A stretch of 64,000 nucleotides of DNA from Coniferiporia sulphurascens (GCA_002794785.1 NBBA01000002.1:2914001-2978000); one strand, 5' to 3'; positions 34,641-47,793 are shown, counted from the stretch's first letter. Notes: generated by a model from the letters alone, not told the origin. A program made the numbers and translations.

Positions 34641-36158
34641 ATGACTTGGACTCGGGGGATGCGCTTGAGGGCTCTGTACCTAGTTATCTCGTTATTCCCA
34701 CGTCTGGAATTATCGCGCGGCGTTCTTGTCAACAGAACCATCGATGACCAATTCGGAGATTTGGTTACTGGTGTCCTTCCAACGTACGGAGGTAAGGAAT
34801 GGGAACAGGGAGCATCATGCATGGAATGTGCAGCGCGGCCAGACCCATCCCGCGTGTTCCAAGGTTCTTGGCACGATGTAACGTGGGTCCCGGGAGACTC
34901 GAGCGAGGACATGATGACCGTCAATTTTGATGGTGAGTTCCTCGCTACTTTTCATGTCCCCAGTTCCGGAATTATAACCTTCTTAAGGATCCGCGGTTTA
35001 TATTATCATCATCCTGGCAAACAACCTCGGCCGTACGGTGACGTCCACTAACCTGAGCTTTTCTCTGGACGGGGAAATCGTGGGGAATTACACGCATTCT
35101 CCAACGTCAAGCACAGACTACGAATATAACGTCACTGCATACGCCAATGACAGTCTTGAAAATGCCCAGCATACTTTGATCATGCAAACGACGGGAGATA
35201 CTCCGACATTGGTTCTTTTTGACTACGTGGTGTACTCGTAAGTTACGTAGTATCTCATTTATGATTAGGGAGCCAAACTAGATGAATTATTTAGCGTTGA
35301 TGATGAGACACTGGTGACAACACCAAGGCCGACAAGCACCCCCTCCCTTCCTCTATCTCCATCCCCGTCTATATCTCCATCTCCGTCACCGCCCCACCCT
35401 CCTCACCCATCAATCCAACATCTACGACATCCACTTCAACCCCGGCATCTACTTCTGCAGGCGTAGCTTCTGGGAACGGAAAGAATACGAAAACAATCGT
35501 TGGAGTATCGATAGGAGGAATCGTGATCGTAGTTGTCGCATTGGCCATCTGTCTACTTCTGTGCTGGTGCAAACGAAGGAAGAACAGAATCCCCGTGTGC
35601 CAAACTCGTTCTAATGACGTCGTGAACGGTGAGAAATTCATAAACGGCCAGCCTTGATCTTCGTGCTGGAAGGAGGTTTATTCTGGGACCTGTTTGACCT
35701 TGTCTGTGCCTATAGGTACTTATACGAATATGCCCTCACACCGCGACCAATGCGGCGTTGTTCCCAGTACGGCGGTGCTTTCCTCGCAAGACCCTAGCAG
35801 TAACCTGGCGGAGTATGCACATTCGACCGCAGATGCCAAACCCAGTGAAGAGGTCGGTTCGAACCATGGTTTAGAATCACGAGCACATTACAAATCCGCT
35901 GAGAAGCAGCTCCATCTCTTCCGGCAGATAGAGCAAACGGTATTAAACGCAGGCCCGAGACGAGAAATGGGGGTCAACTCGATATCTCATGGTGATGATG
36001 GCGGGGCCAGGGCTCTGCGAGGACGGGTTGTGGACGGGGTCGAGCTACATGCCCAACATGGATCGAATTCAAATGTAGGATCATTAGGAGTTGACAATGA
36101 GCCACCACCGGATTATTCTTCTAGGGGAAGGGGATTACATCTCTCACAGATAGGGTGA
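34641..36158 (+). pseudogene. family gene J, frameshift plus nonsense
   Basis: Exons are 34641-34932, 34988-35237 and from 35295. Signal peptide and ectodomain are open (CMEC, GSWHDVTWVPGD, LVLFDYVVYS). In the proline-rich stalk one C is missing from a run (GCCCCACCC where L has GCCCCCACCC), and a stop follows at 35464-35466 after 237 aa. In the restored frame, a second lesion turns the expected AAA into TGA right after NGQP (near 35656). The remainder is readable to 36158: helix region IVIVVVALAICLLLCW, SAEKQLHLFRQIEQ and DNEPPPDYSSRG with PPxY. Two independent lesions make this a true pseudogene. Its closest relatives are M, and the 3' half of L. Confidence 0.85.
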
Positions 36159-37849
36159 TACGAGATTTTATTTCATGCACGCTTCGTACGGAGCCAAGCG
36201 TTCTTTTTATCTTATTTTTTGGGGAATTGACAGTGTCTGTGTCCTTGCGCAACGCGCTCAACAAGTTACTATCATATTATATCAGCCTTAGTTTTGCGAC
36301 CCCGTGGATAATGTTGGAATCAATTACGTAACCGAAATTTCCACCCTCTATTTTCCTCATACAATCGTAAGACAGTTCTTATAAATGTTTTATACCTCTA
36401 CCTCACAGTGCCACTCCTTGGCTAGATCATATCCGCGTTTGTGTGATATTTACTATCTTGATGTTTAGCTACGTTTACAAGTTTTTTGGGTATGTTTTTC
36501 TAACTAAAATCTTTCGGAAGGAAGACTGCCTCACGAAAGATGTAAATACTGTAAATACGGGACAAAGTCCAGGCCCTGCAGCTGCACGCTACGCTGTTTC
36601 CGTGATGCACTACTCAGATCGAATAGTGGCCACTCATTGGCAGCGACGAGGGCGTCCGTCCATACAGGACGCCACTGCTGCCGGCAGAAACCATCAGTCC
36701 TACCTTAGCAAACTTGGTGTGCACAAAGGTTCTGAAAGATAAGGAGCAGTCATTAATTGATGTGCTGTGTACCTTAACGCACTGGCAGTGGCTAACCGCA
36801 CAACATCGGAGTACAGATAAAGCGTGTGACACGAAGGAGGATACGTTAACGGATGGGCACAGGTGATGGTATAATAAACTTGAGAGAAATGACGAGATAT
36901 ACACGATCATAGAGAAGCAAAAAGGAAAGAAATAGAGGGAAAAGGAGAGACGACTGTGCCGCGGGAAGGTTAAAGCGGCAATCCATAAAAGGAGGAGCCG
37001 CGGACGCGAATATGTTTGAACTTTGAAGAGGGTCCGAATTTTTTACCCGTGCGTAGAACCCCCTACCTGAAGGAATCGGGAGACCGACGAAAGAAAATAA
37101 AAACATCAATGCAACATGTAAGAATTATTTCAATTACATGCGCAGTGGAAGAACGCTGATTAGATCGATCGAATATTCGGATTAAGGGGAGACCTTTAAC
37201 AGAACCTTGTGTGTCTTCGTCCGATCCAGCTCTTCAAAGCAAGTAAAAGTCTCCCGATAACAGAGTCTGGGCAGAAGCAGGCTGACGTATTGATCCAGGC
37301 TACGCCTATGCATCCACCAGAGGTTCATTGGTGAAAGAAAAACAATCAAAGCGAAGAGGCTAGGCACTGTCTCAATTACAGAAACGCTATAACACAGTAC
37401 GCGCACCTCATCCGATCTCAAAGCCGCCGGCAGGTCGGAGTAAATGTGTGAGCCTGGACCTTGATTAATTCTCTGCCCAAAGAAGACAAAAGCAGCCTTC
37501 CCGTTTTAGGCTCCGTTCGGCAATCCCCCTGTCAAAAGCTCCGGCTTCAAGCCGGTCACCCCGTTACAGCCAGTGCTTAGTAATAGTAGATCTGTCCAGG
37601 TTGTAAACCTGTGGCTTGCATTCTCACGATTACAAAATCACGCCATTGCATAATATTAGTGATATTCCTTTGGCTTTAATATTTTGTACGCACCTATTCA
37701 TTGTCAACTAGCAATGTCTCTTCAATTAATATCAGTAGTCACGACTACTTCTAATAGTATTTTCTGGTCACTTCAGATGTCATTTAATGAAGCAATGCAA
37801 TAAAATGAATGATTTTGGCCAGGGCAAGGCTTACAATTGTATTGTTATA
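36159..37849. other. downstream module of J, related to that of M and L
   Basis: Sequence at about 36480-37570 is repeated after M (about 57580-59080) and partly after L (about 54390-55300). The blocks include ATGGTATAATAAACTTGA, CGGCAATCCATAAAAGGAGG and GTGAGCCTGGACCTTGATT. Frames inside it are not conserved between the copies, so it is probably non-coding spacer copied with the genes. Confidence 0.55.
37061..37080. repeat. recurrent short intergenic block, copy 2
   Basis: CCCTACCTGAAGGAATCGGG, the diverged version in the module after J. Confidence 0.4.
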
Positions 37850-38061
37850 CAGGTGGATGTAAAAAGTTATGGACCAGCCAGAAAAGGAAGGAGGTTCACA
37901 CTGAACATGAAACACCTTTTTTGCTGCTCATGCAGGACAAACAACTTGACTCAGTGTAGGAGGACCTCATAATTACCATTAGAATAAATTGACGTGTCTA
38001 TATACAAGCTGCAGCTATGTTTTGGCTCATAAAAAAGGCTTAAATCAGGGTGTTTGATCTC

Positions 38062-38883
38062 TATTAAATAAATATAATAAACGATATAAATATAGAATGT
38101 GGTCATATGAACAACCACCTTACTAAGTGAATGATAACGCAACGATAACGCCATATGATATATGAGCTAGATAGTTATAGTAGTACTAGCCCACGGAACG
38201 TGTATATAAGGGGAGCTGGTCTTGTCCTAGAAATACATCGGTTTACACTGATAACCCACCTGTTACAATTTTCCTTTACTTTCCTCTATTGCGCTGACTC
38301 ACTTCCCATTCGTCATCATCAGTCAGCGCAACTCCCCCATTTCTCTACCTTACTCATCCTTATTCGCCTTGCACCATAAGACGCCATGATGACGCCTTAT
38401 TGCACCATCATGACATGCTTTGCTTACTGATAGCCCTACTTGTATTACCAAGACATTCCTTGGGTTTCCATGACCTTCCATAGTCTGGTAAACTACCCTA
38501 CACAGGCCACTACAGTAGTAAACACATAGAGTAGCATATAAGCATGTAACTTCAGTAGCACAAGCCCTAAGCTTGTGCTCTTTGTTCATACAAGCCCATT
38601 ATCTGCTACCACCAGTCTACTGTGCGCCACTTGGCCATTTAGTCGCTTCGTCGTAACCCGACTCCGCTAAGAAGCACCTCACATCCACATCGCCGATCAG
38701 GAAGCCCCATCGATGATCACCCTCGACTTATGACATCTAGGAAGCCCCGTTGCCGTACCATCAGTTCCGACAATCAGGAAGCCCCGATGTCGATCACCGC
38801 ATAACCGTTGAGCTTAACACCACCTTTGCCCACAACTCACCACTGCACCTCATCGTCTACCACAACATGTGTAGATTTTAAGA
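38062..38883 (+). repeat. 5' LTR of the copia element (822 bp)
   Basis: A TATA box (TATATAAG) lies at 38203-38210. Near 38698-38790 there are three copies of AGGAAGCCCC, each beside short related sequence. This inner part is missing from the 3' LTR. The two LTR ends otherwise match with scattered substitutions. Confidence 0.88.
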
Positions 38884-38952
38884 GGTTATGAGCCTTGACT
38901 CTACAACTAACGAAACGATTAACGAAATTGTACATCCTCGAATAACGAAATT

Positions 38953-41900
38953 ATGTCTGACGGACAGAAACCAAACACTCGTGAGCAAACACATTTGCAA
39001 AAATTATCAGGATTAAGAATAATCGCTAACGAACTAAAAATAACGTATACACAGTCATCTACTATCGAAGAACTCGAAGAAAAAATTCAAAAAGCTAAAG
39101 ATAGCAAAAGGTTAGTTGACCTAATACTCCAATGTAACCTAAGACAAATACCTATTAACAGAACGGAACAACAAATACAAGATCGGATAAACAGGTATGA
39201 TAATTCTACCAAAGACGAAAAATTAAAAATAAAAACTGATTATAAAATGGAACTAACAAATCACGCTAAAGATTTAGGAATATCAGACCAAGGAAAATCA
39301 TCCGAAATCAGATACCAAATAAGTATGTATTTGGGCATATCAGATCCAAATGAAAAAGAACAATTTAAAATTGACAACCCTTATATTAAGCCAGAAGAAG
39401 AAAGTGATAAGAAAGAAGACAACAATAAAAAAGAAGATAATGAAGAAGAAAACTCCGAAGAATCCAAAAATAACCCATCACGTGAGCCATCAGAACCATC
39501 TGATCCTGACGATTCAGATGCTAACGATACTGAGGAAGATGAACCGAGTATGGCAACTAAACTCGCGGAACTCCAGAAATTCTTCGACGGAATTGAGAAA
39601 CTCGACAGGCACAGAAACTACAAACTCTGGAACTACAGAGTCCGAAGTGCAATCGAGAGTGCAGGTTATGGTAACCTGCTCATTAACTCCCCAGGAACTG
39701 GAGAGGCTGGTATATCAAGCGCTTTATATAATGGCATTATGCGCACTATGCCTGACAAAATATTGGCTTATTATCTTAATTTCTCTAAAGATATTCCAGT
39801 GCTACTCAAAGTGCTTGACAGACGATATAATGTCCAGACAACAATTACAAAGGGCTTTAACGAGGCTGCCCTTTTTGATATCAGAGGTCATGTCAGCCAT
39901 TTCGATGGAATGCTCGATAACCTCAGCAATAAATACAAGGAACTCATAGCCCAAGGGGTAAAAGTTTCAGAGTCGACATACATATCGGCTATTACACGGG
40001 CAACGCCCGAACAATACCAATACGTACTCACGCAGAGTGAGTTATATATTAAAACAATTAACGAAACAAATCCAGACAAAGATGAAATTGAACTAACCCC
40101 TCAATTCTTACTAACGGCACTGAGAAACGCCTTTGAGGGGTGGCGTAAAAATCACCAAAGGACAGGAGCGGCAGCTAACCACCTGCCCAAGGATGAGCGG
40201 AACCACCCCTATTTCAGGGGCCGCAGATGTGGTAACAGCTGCGGAGTACAGCCACGAGGTCGCGGCTATAGGGGCTGTGGAGGATATATGCGAGGACGAG
40301 GACAAGGGGGATATTCCCCCAACCAACAATCACACGTAATCAAATGCTATAACTGTAACAAGTTAGGGCATTTTAGTCGAGACTGCTGGGTGCCAAAAAC
40401 GGAATGGACGAAGGCAGCTCAAAAGAAGAAAGAGGACGTGAATGACGACAAAGGAAAAGGGAAGGAAACGGGTGCATCAGCAGCACCAACATCGACTGGG
40501 GCAAATGTGGCCCAGGCTAAACATACTGCAGCAACAGCAGCAACAAATGTCGCATCAAGCTCTTGAATCGAATTAAGCGCTGTAATAGGCCAAGGTGAAA
40601 CCACCTTCATAACCGAAATCAATGACAAAGATTTCGACATGGGAGAATTCCCAATTTATTCATATAACGACTTCCTTGATGCAATAGGAAACCATGATAG
40701 TGCCATGGAAGATGTGGATGACAACAATTTAGACATAAGCATTAACGTTATAACAACAAAAGAAATTGCTAACAACGTTTATTCCTCAATGGATATAATT
40801 GATACTGGTGCAACAATACATCTAACACCATATCTAAACCGATTACGAAATACTTACAAAACCGACACAGTAACAATAACGGCCGCAAACAAAACAATGT
40901 TCATGGCAAACATAGTAGGGGATCTTAAACTTTACATCCCCAACGGACACTCGGTAAGTGTTATAACATTATCAAATGTATATTACAATCCTAAAATGAA
41001 TATGACATTAGTCTCTCAAGGACTTCTATGTCAAGATGGCTATGAATTTATTTATAAAAAAAATGAATGCACAATAAAGTATCCTAATGGATCTTTATGT
41101 GGAAAAATTAAAAACACAAATGGATTGTATAGTATATTTAATAACAATGTACAAGTGGCTACAAAAAATGTAACATTATTTGAACTTCACAAAAAACTCG
41201 GGCATATAAGCTATGCTTACATAAAACGATTATTAAAAGAAGATCAAATTACAAATAACAAAATATCAAATTACGACGAAACTCAATGCACAATCTGCAT
41301 AGAAGCAAATATCAAAAGAATACAAATTCCAAAATTACATATTTCACAGTTAGCCGAAAAATTCGGCGATCACATACATATGGACATATGGGGTCCAGCA
41401 TCCACACATGCTATTGGAGGATATAAATATCTTCTAACACTTGTAGATGACGCCACAAGATGGATAAAAATGATTTTATTAAAAACAAAAGATGAGGGTT
41501 TAAATGCTTATATGACTTGGGCTACTATGCTCAATACACAATTTAATATAAAAATAAAAATATTACAAAGCAATAACAATACAGTGTTTTTAAGTAAACA
41601 ATTCACTGAATATTTAGAAAAACATGGAACGATATGAAAGCTGACTGTTCACGATACACCACAACAAAATGGAGTAGCAGAACAATCACATCAAACGATT
41701 TTAAATAATACACGAGTAAATCTGCTACAAGCGAAATTACCTCCAAGTCTATGGGGAGAAGCTGTAAAATACAGTACATATGTTTACAATAGAACGCCAA
41801 AGAGTGCTATTGATTTTAAAACACCTTATTTTAAACGTTATAATGAAAATTATAACATAGACGATTTAAAAGAATTCGGCCAATATTGCATAATAAAACA

Positions 41901-43797
41901 AGAAGACGTTAACAAGTTACAACCAAAAGGAATATATGCACAATGGCTAGGATTTGACGAAGAAAGTAAAGGTCATAGAACCTATCATAACAGAAAAATT
42001 TCAGTCGAACGAAATCTACAATTTTTAGATTCTCCACCATCTAAAATTGAAGGGGAGAATATGATACAAAAACATAACAAACAAATAAAAGAATTAACAA
42101 ATGAAAGACCAATAAGAACAATGAAACCAACAAAACAATCATTAGGTCTTAACTTTGACGAACAAAATACAGTCGCTTATCTTACGGAATTTAATCAATT
42201 CAATATGGAATTAATAGGCGATCCAAATTCATATCAACAAGCGATCAATAGAATTGACGCAAATCAGTGGATCACGGCAATGAAAGAAGAAATAAAAACG
42301 TTAATCGAAAGATCTACATGGAAAATCATTGATCCACTAAAAGAAGCAAATATAATCGGAACAAGATTTGTTTATAAAACAAAAAGATTAGCAAATGGAG
42401 ATATAGAATGTTACAAAGCAAGACTAGTAGTTCAAGGATTTGCCCAAAAAGAGGGTATTGACTATTACTCAAATGATACATTCGCTCCAGTGGCACAATT
42501 AGCCACAGTAAGAACTATATTAAGTTGGAGCGCAACAAATAATTACGAAATTCACCAAATTGATATTAAATCAGCTTACCTATATGGTGAATTAGAAAAA
42601 GATGAAAATATATACATAAAACCACCACCAGGAGATCTAATCATAACCAAACCTGGACAAGTTCTAAAATTAAATAAAGCCTTATATGGATTAAAACAAG
42701 CAGGCAGATGATGGTACAAAAAATTATCCGAAATATTAATTGGAATAGGACTAACACGAGCAGTCCAAGACAACGCAGTATTCCTAAGAAAAGTAAAAGG
42801 AAAAACAATTCTAATCCTTTTTATACATGTTGACGACATAACGATATGTGGCTTAAATTTATTAATAATAAAAGCTTTTAAAGACAAAATTGGAAAACAT
42901 GTAAAATTCACTGACGGAAACGACATACATTGGTTACTTGGAATTGAAATTGAAAGAAACCAAGAAGAAAGAATAATCAAACTAAGACAAAAACATTATA
43001 TTGAAAATATAATAGAAAAATATAAGTTGAAAGACGCTGCAACGGTACGAACACCAATGACACCTGGTCAAGTGTTAAAATCGCTTGATAATCCAACTAA
43101 TGAAGAATTAAATTTTATGAGTCAAATACCATACATGAATATGGTTGGAGCATTACGATATGCAGCAGACTGTACGAGACCTGACATATCATTCACAACA
43201 GGTCAATTTGCTAGGCATTTAAATAAACCTAGTATCAAACATTACAATGCAGTAAAACACTGTTTTAAATATCTAAAAGGAACGAACGATTATTGGTTAA
43301 TACTCGGAGGAAAAGAACCAATCAAATTAATTGGATATACCGATGCCGATGGAATGACACAAGAAGGCCATAAAGCAATATCAGGATATATATTCCAAAT
43401 TGGAAATGCAACGACATCATGGTCAAGTAAAAAACAAGAATTAGTGTCACTATCAGTATGTGAAGCTGAATTACAAGCTTTAACTCATGGAGTAAAAGAA
43501 GCAATATGGCTACGAAGACTGGTTGAAGAGGTACTGCAGACCTTGGATACACCTACGAAAATATTATGTGATAATCAAGCAGCCATAACTATAGTAAATT
43601 CAACAGAACAAAAATATACACAACAAACGAAACATATAGATATATGAAAAGATTTTTTACAAGATTACATTGAAAATGAAACTATATCAGTTTCATATAT
43701 TCCAACTGGACAGCAAAAGGCTGATATTATGACGAAAGCGCTAACGATCAAATTAATCAAACGTTTTACAAGTTTACTCTGCCTAGTAAAAGTTTGA
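38953..43797 (+). pseudogene. copia gag-pol polyprotein with four in-frame TGA codons
   Basis: One frame runs 38953-43797 and is broken only by TGA at 40564, 41635, 42709 and 43645. Gag has an acidic Glu/Ser region and a CCHC knuckle CYNCNKLGHFSRDC (40345-40386). The protease motif DTGAT is at 40801. Integrase follows with an HHCC region (LHKKLGHIS to CTIC) and the first Asp in HMDIWGP (41383). The second Asp motif, usually SDNG, reads SNNN at 41569-41580. RT has QIDIKSAYLYGEL and HVDD (42826) instead of YVDD. RNase H has YTDAD, SWSSKKQELVSLS and DNQAA. Stops fall where relatives often have Arg (QAGR-stop-WYKK, TKHIDI-stop), so CGA to TGA is likely. The enzyme set is inactive here. Confidence 0.9.
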
Positions 43798-43804
43798 AGG
43801 GGAG

Positions 43805-44061
43805 TATTAAATAAATATAATGAACGATACAAATATAGATGTGGTCATATGAACAACCACCTTACTAAGTGAATGATAACGCAACAATAACGCCATATGA
43901 TATATGAGCTAGATAGTTATAGTAGTACTAGCCCATGGAACGTGTATATAAGGGGAGCTGGTCTCGCCCTAGAAATACATCGGTTTACGCTGATAACCCA
44001 CCTTTGCCCACAACTCACCACTGCACCTCATTGTCTACCACAATGTGCATAGATTTTAAGA
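43805..44061 (+). repeat. 3' LTR of the copia element (257 bp, internally deleted)
   Basis: It matches both ends of the 5' LTR but lacks 564 bases that lie between two CCACCT copies in the 5' LTR (38256-38261 and 38820-38825). One single-base indel explains the remaining length difference. Confidence 0.88.
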
Positions 44062-44109
44062 ATCTCCTTCCTTTTTCGGTCGGTCCGTAACTTTTTACAT
44101 CCACCTGTA

Positions 44110-44952
44110 AAGATTAAAATAAAATAATTGGGTAATATCTTGGAGATGGTTAGGGTTTTAGCTAAACAGACTTCCATTTATGTAGCTACACTCCAAATAC
44201 AGCAAGCATGACATGCTGTTACTTTGCGTGACTGTTACGTGACTTCCGCTTCGAGTGCGCCTCGAAAGGCGGAGGCTGAATATGGGATTGCCGAACGGGG
44301 CCTTAGAACTTCAGGTTACCGACTTTTTGCATTCAAGTCATTAATATTGTCGGTGAAGCGGCCGGGAACTCGGGCTCTGTTTTCCAAATTACTGGAGTCA
44401 CTAGGGAACGACGAGGTGATGCATGCCTCACGAAGAAAACGCATGGTTGCGCTGATGTTCATCATGATTATCTTCTTTCCACAACCGGGAACCGGTCACC
44501 CCTGCCTGCACTGCCGCCGGCGAATCACCGCCTAGAACTTCACCAGCTAGCTCGAGCTGTTTTTTCTTTCTTTTCGTTCGCCCAATAGCACAAGGACGAC
44601 TCAAACGAAAGTGTGTATACTTCCTGCTATTTACTTCCTTTATTTTGAGGTACCGGCTGCTGCTAGCCCGAGTTCAGGGACAAGGGGGAACAGATTTCAA
44701 TTCTAAACTGTGACTGTATCATTGCAACAAGATGGGATTCACTTAGAACCAGCGCCGGGAAACAGCGCTGATCATATACATTCAGTGAGCATTCCTTCGA
44801 ATACGCTGAATTTAGCCCAACGCGACATTTTTTCCCTTCAGGGCATTTATTCATCAGGTCTACGTCGCGCTTCTTTGATTTGGAGGTAGTCGGTTGTGAA
44901 AATACGATTTTGCGTGTTTCCTCCACCCAAGATTACGAACCTAAGTGCTGAA
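44110..44952. other. upstream region of gene K
   Basis: Similar to the upstream region of N (about 58990-59595). Both share a block ending AGGTAGTCGGTTGTGAAAAT just before the genes. No gene is seen. Confidence 0.55.
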
Positions 44953-46479
44953 ATGACTTGGCCCTGTGGGATACAGTCGAGGGCTCTATGCTTGGCTACT
45001 TGGTTCTTAGTGTACTACCTGGAGTTATCGCGCAGTGTCCTTGTCAACAGAACTATCGATGATCAGCTCGGGGATTCGGTCACCGGGGCCCTTCCGATAT
45101 ACGAAGGTCCCCCTTTGGACGACTGGGAGCAGGGTGCGACGTGTAAAGACTGTAAAGCGCAGCCAGACCCATCTTTCGCGTTCCAAGGTACTTGGCACGA
45201 TGCGACGTGGCATCCAGGAGACTCGGGCGAGAAGGTGATGACCGTCAGTTTTACTGGTAAGCTCCTCCCTGCCCTTCCTGCCTCCGGTACCAGGACCATA
45301 ATCTTCTCTAGGATCTGCGGTCTATGCTTTCATCATCTTGGCGAACAGCATCCCCTTCGTAACGACACTCACTAGCTTGAGTTTCACCCTCGATGGGGAT
45401 GCAGTTGGGAAGTTCGTGCATTCTCCAACGACAAGCACAGACTACGGATACAATGTCACTACATACGCCAATAACAGCCTGGCGAATGGCCAACATACTC
45501 TGACCATGCAAACTGCGGGAAATAATGCGACATTGATTCTTTTCGATTACATAATTTACTCGTGAGTCTTGGCGTACTTCATCTGTGATTTGAAAGCTCA
45601 AACTAAAAGATTTGTAGCGTTGATGTTGATGAGACGATACCGGTGACGACATCAAGTCCGACAAGCTCCCGCTCACTCCCTCCATCCTCACATTCGTCCC
45701 CGACCCTGTCCTCCTTGCCTATCGACCCATCATCCACTTCAATCCCGGCATCTGGTGACATAAAGAATTCCGAAACAATCGTTGGAGTAATAGTAGGAGG
45801 AATCGTAGCTGTCGCATTGGCCATCATTCTATTTCTGTACTGGCACAGACGAAGGAGAAACACCATTTCCGTGATCCAAATTCTTCCTAATGACGTCGTG
45901 AGCGGTGGGAGATACCTGGACAAGCGGCCTGAATCTTCGTACGGGGGTGAGACTACTAGTGGGACCTGGTTGACCTCGTCTGTGCCTACAGGTACATATA
46001 CAAGTGTGCTCTCTCACTACGACCGATACAGCGTTGTACCAAGTACGATGATGTTATCATCGTCGCACTGGCCGGAATCAAGCAGTAACATGACGGACTA
46101 TGCGCATTCCACCATAAGGGCGGAACCCAGTGAAGGAGTTACATCGATCTACGACTTAGGGTCGCAAGGGCCCAAAAAATCAGCAGAACGACGACTTGAT
46201 CTCCCCCGGCGAATAGAGCAAATGGGATTGGAGGTTGATCCGACCATCTCCACGACCCTTACTGATACGGACTTGGGACGGGAAGCGGGGGACAGCTCGA
46301 GACCACACGGTGATAATGGCGAGGCGGCGGCTTTAAGAGAACAGGTTGTATTTCTTTTGGACAAGGTCGAACGTTTGCACACTCAACAGGAATTGATTGC
46401 GAGGTCGTTCGGGGTCGGCGTAGAGCCACCTTTTAATTATTCTACTGAAAGAAGGAGGTCATCTTTCTTGCAGACATAA
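44953..46479 (+). CDS. family gene K, type I membrane protein
   Basis: Exons 44953-45256, 45312-45561 and 45618-46479 join to 471 aa. I chose the ATG that starts MTWPCG as in relatives; the frame is open further upstream without another ATG. The signal peptide is long (LATWFLVYYLELS). The ectodomain has VLVNRTIDDQLGD, CKDC, FQGTWHDATWHPGD, SLSFTLDGDAVG and LILFDYIIYS. The stalk is Ser/Pro/Thr-rich. The helix TIVGVIVGGIVAVALAIILF and patch HRRRRN follow, then SVIQILPNDV, YGGETTSGTWLTSSVPTG, SAERRLDLPRRIEQ, the coiled coil ALREQVVFLLDKVERLH and the tail EPPFNYSTERRRSS, where PPxY is degraded. N is a near-identical paralogue. It is intact. Confidence 0.88.
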
Positions 46480-46835
46480 TGGTACCATATTCTATCTCAT
46501 ATATACTTCATTCGGATCCGGCGAACTTTCTTTTGTTTTTCGAGGTTAGAGTTTCCCTCTGGGTTGACAGTGCCGGTATCGTTGCGGTCACCAAATTCGT
46601 CAAGTAATGGCTTTAGTTATATCGTCAGGAATACCGTCAAATAATTCACACTACAACTAAAATGATAGCCTCTGTTCGAGTCTTCCTCATAGACAAAAGT
46701 ATGATAAGATAGAAAATGATCTGCTAAATATAGTTTTTTTCTCCTGCTGCCATATAATTTTTTTTTTAGGAGTTTCGTTTTTTCACGTAAGTCTTCAGTT
46801 ACCTCAGCCAGTGGTCACAGGCTTTTATTGGGGCA
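46480..46835. other. 3' flank of K up to the LINE
   Basis: It matches the 3' flank of N (61117-61390) and is then cut by the LINE. No gene is seen. Confidence 0.6.
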
Positions 46836-47146
46836 AAGCCCTCCAGTCATCCCTTCTTGTTCTCTTACCACCACCATCTCCTTCACTTAGGAGGGGCGCT
46901 GGGGGGGTTTGTAGTTCGTCCCTCGCTATCTGGCCCGTCTGAGGGTTGGCTCTGGTGGGGAGGGGGGGCTCTCCATCTGTGTGTGAGTTCTCGGCTCTAG
47001 CATGCCAGCGGGTTAGCCAACGGCACGAGAGAGGCACACTAGCCTGCCTGTTGGTGAGGACACGACATTAATGTCCTCAGGAGAGAGGTGGTCCAGCGGA
47101 CATCATCCTCGTCTCCAGGGGGTCGGCTTGCTCTGAGCAATCTCCT

Positions 47147-47419
47147 TCAGGGGACCCCACTGTCCCTGGCACTGACAGTGAAAACTGCCACCCCAAATCC
47201 TGGAAGGGTTCTGATGACGGCAATCTGCCTAGGAATAGGGGTCTCATAACACATGGCGTCGTGGTAAGAACCAACTGACTTGATGCCCCTGACCCAACGC
47301 TGTGGAAGGGTGGCTAGAGACAGGTCACCACAGGCCTTTGGATCATCCTGTGGGAGCGTCCTCAGGTGGTTAGTATGGGTAACTCCCTGGTTCTTCCCGA
47401 TGTAGGGGGCCGGGGTCAC
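47147..47419 (-). other. unassigned protein-like frame in the 5' part of the LINE
   Basis: It reads for about 100 codons with a natural composition (KNQGVTHTNHLRTLPQDDP, RWVRGIKSVGSYHDAMCYET) and no ATG at its start. It could be part of an inverted 5' segment of the LINE (twin priming), part of another element, or chance. I do not recognise a family. Confidence 0.3.
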
Positions 47420-47793
47420 CTGTGCGACATGGTAATCCCCGTATGTTGCGGATCCAGAAGTGGGGCAACTAAGTTAAACCACATATTCTCTAGGGTTACA
47501 CCTGGGGTCTGAAGCACATGTGGGGAATCGGGAAACTTAAGTAGCGGCTAGGGTGTTAGTCCTCACAGCCTTCTGGGCATATTGGCTTCTCCGTCATGAA
47601 AGAGTGGGCTGGGGCGGTGGGGGGTAGTTCCCTTCATCGGCTGCAGAGTACTAAATCTGCCATGGGTAGGCGTGGGGGTAATTCCCACTGCCTTGCTTAA
47701 GTTGATTCCTTGACACGCAGACATGCCCCGGGGTAACCCGGGGGACAGCGGGAGGGGCGTGGGAACCCCATATCCCGAGGAAGGTGTAGTCGT

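Larger units (their letters stand above)
38062..44061 (+). mobile_element. Ty1/copia LTR retrotransposon, decayed
   Basis: The 6.0-kb element has LTRs starting TATTAAAT and ending TTTTAAGA, a weak inverted pair, and a 5-bp target duplication ATCTC at 38057-38061 and 44062-44066. A primer-binding-like GGTTATGAGCC follows the 5' LTR directly at 38884. A purine tract (GAAGGGGAG, to 43804) precedes the 3' LTR. It is clearly more AT-rich than its surroundings. The order gag, protease, integrase, RT, RNase H is that of copia. Confidence 0.92.
37850..44107. mobile_element. TA-flanked TIR element (mariner-like MITE) split by a copia insertion
   Basis: The ends are long inverted repeats. The left is CAGGTGGATGTAAAAAGTTA and continues TGGACCAGCCAGAAAAGG. 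The right end (44064-44107) is its complement with a few differences. TA lies directly outside both ends (37848-37849 and 44108-44109), as Tc1/mariner-class elements leave. Without the copia element and its 5-bp duplication the element is only about 250 bp, so it is a non-autonomous element. Confidence 0.75.

Noticed and set aside
36443..36742. A 99-codon frame in the module after J
   Set aside because: The duplicated modules after M and L do not keep the frame, so it is not under coding constraint.
38953..43797. Programmed readthrough or recoding of TGA in the copia polyprotein
   Set aside because: Four TGA codons, a lost integrase Asp (SNNN) and HVDD in RT point to decay, and there is no readthrough context or structure that I can see.
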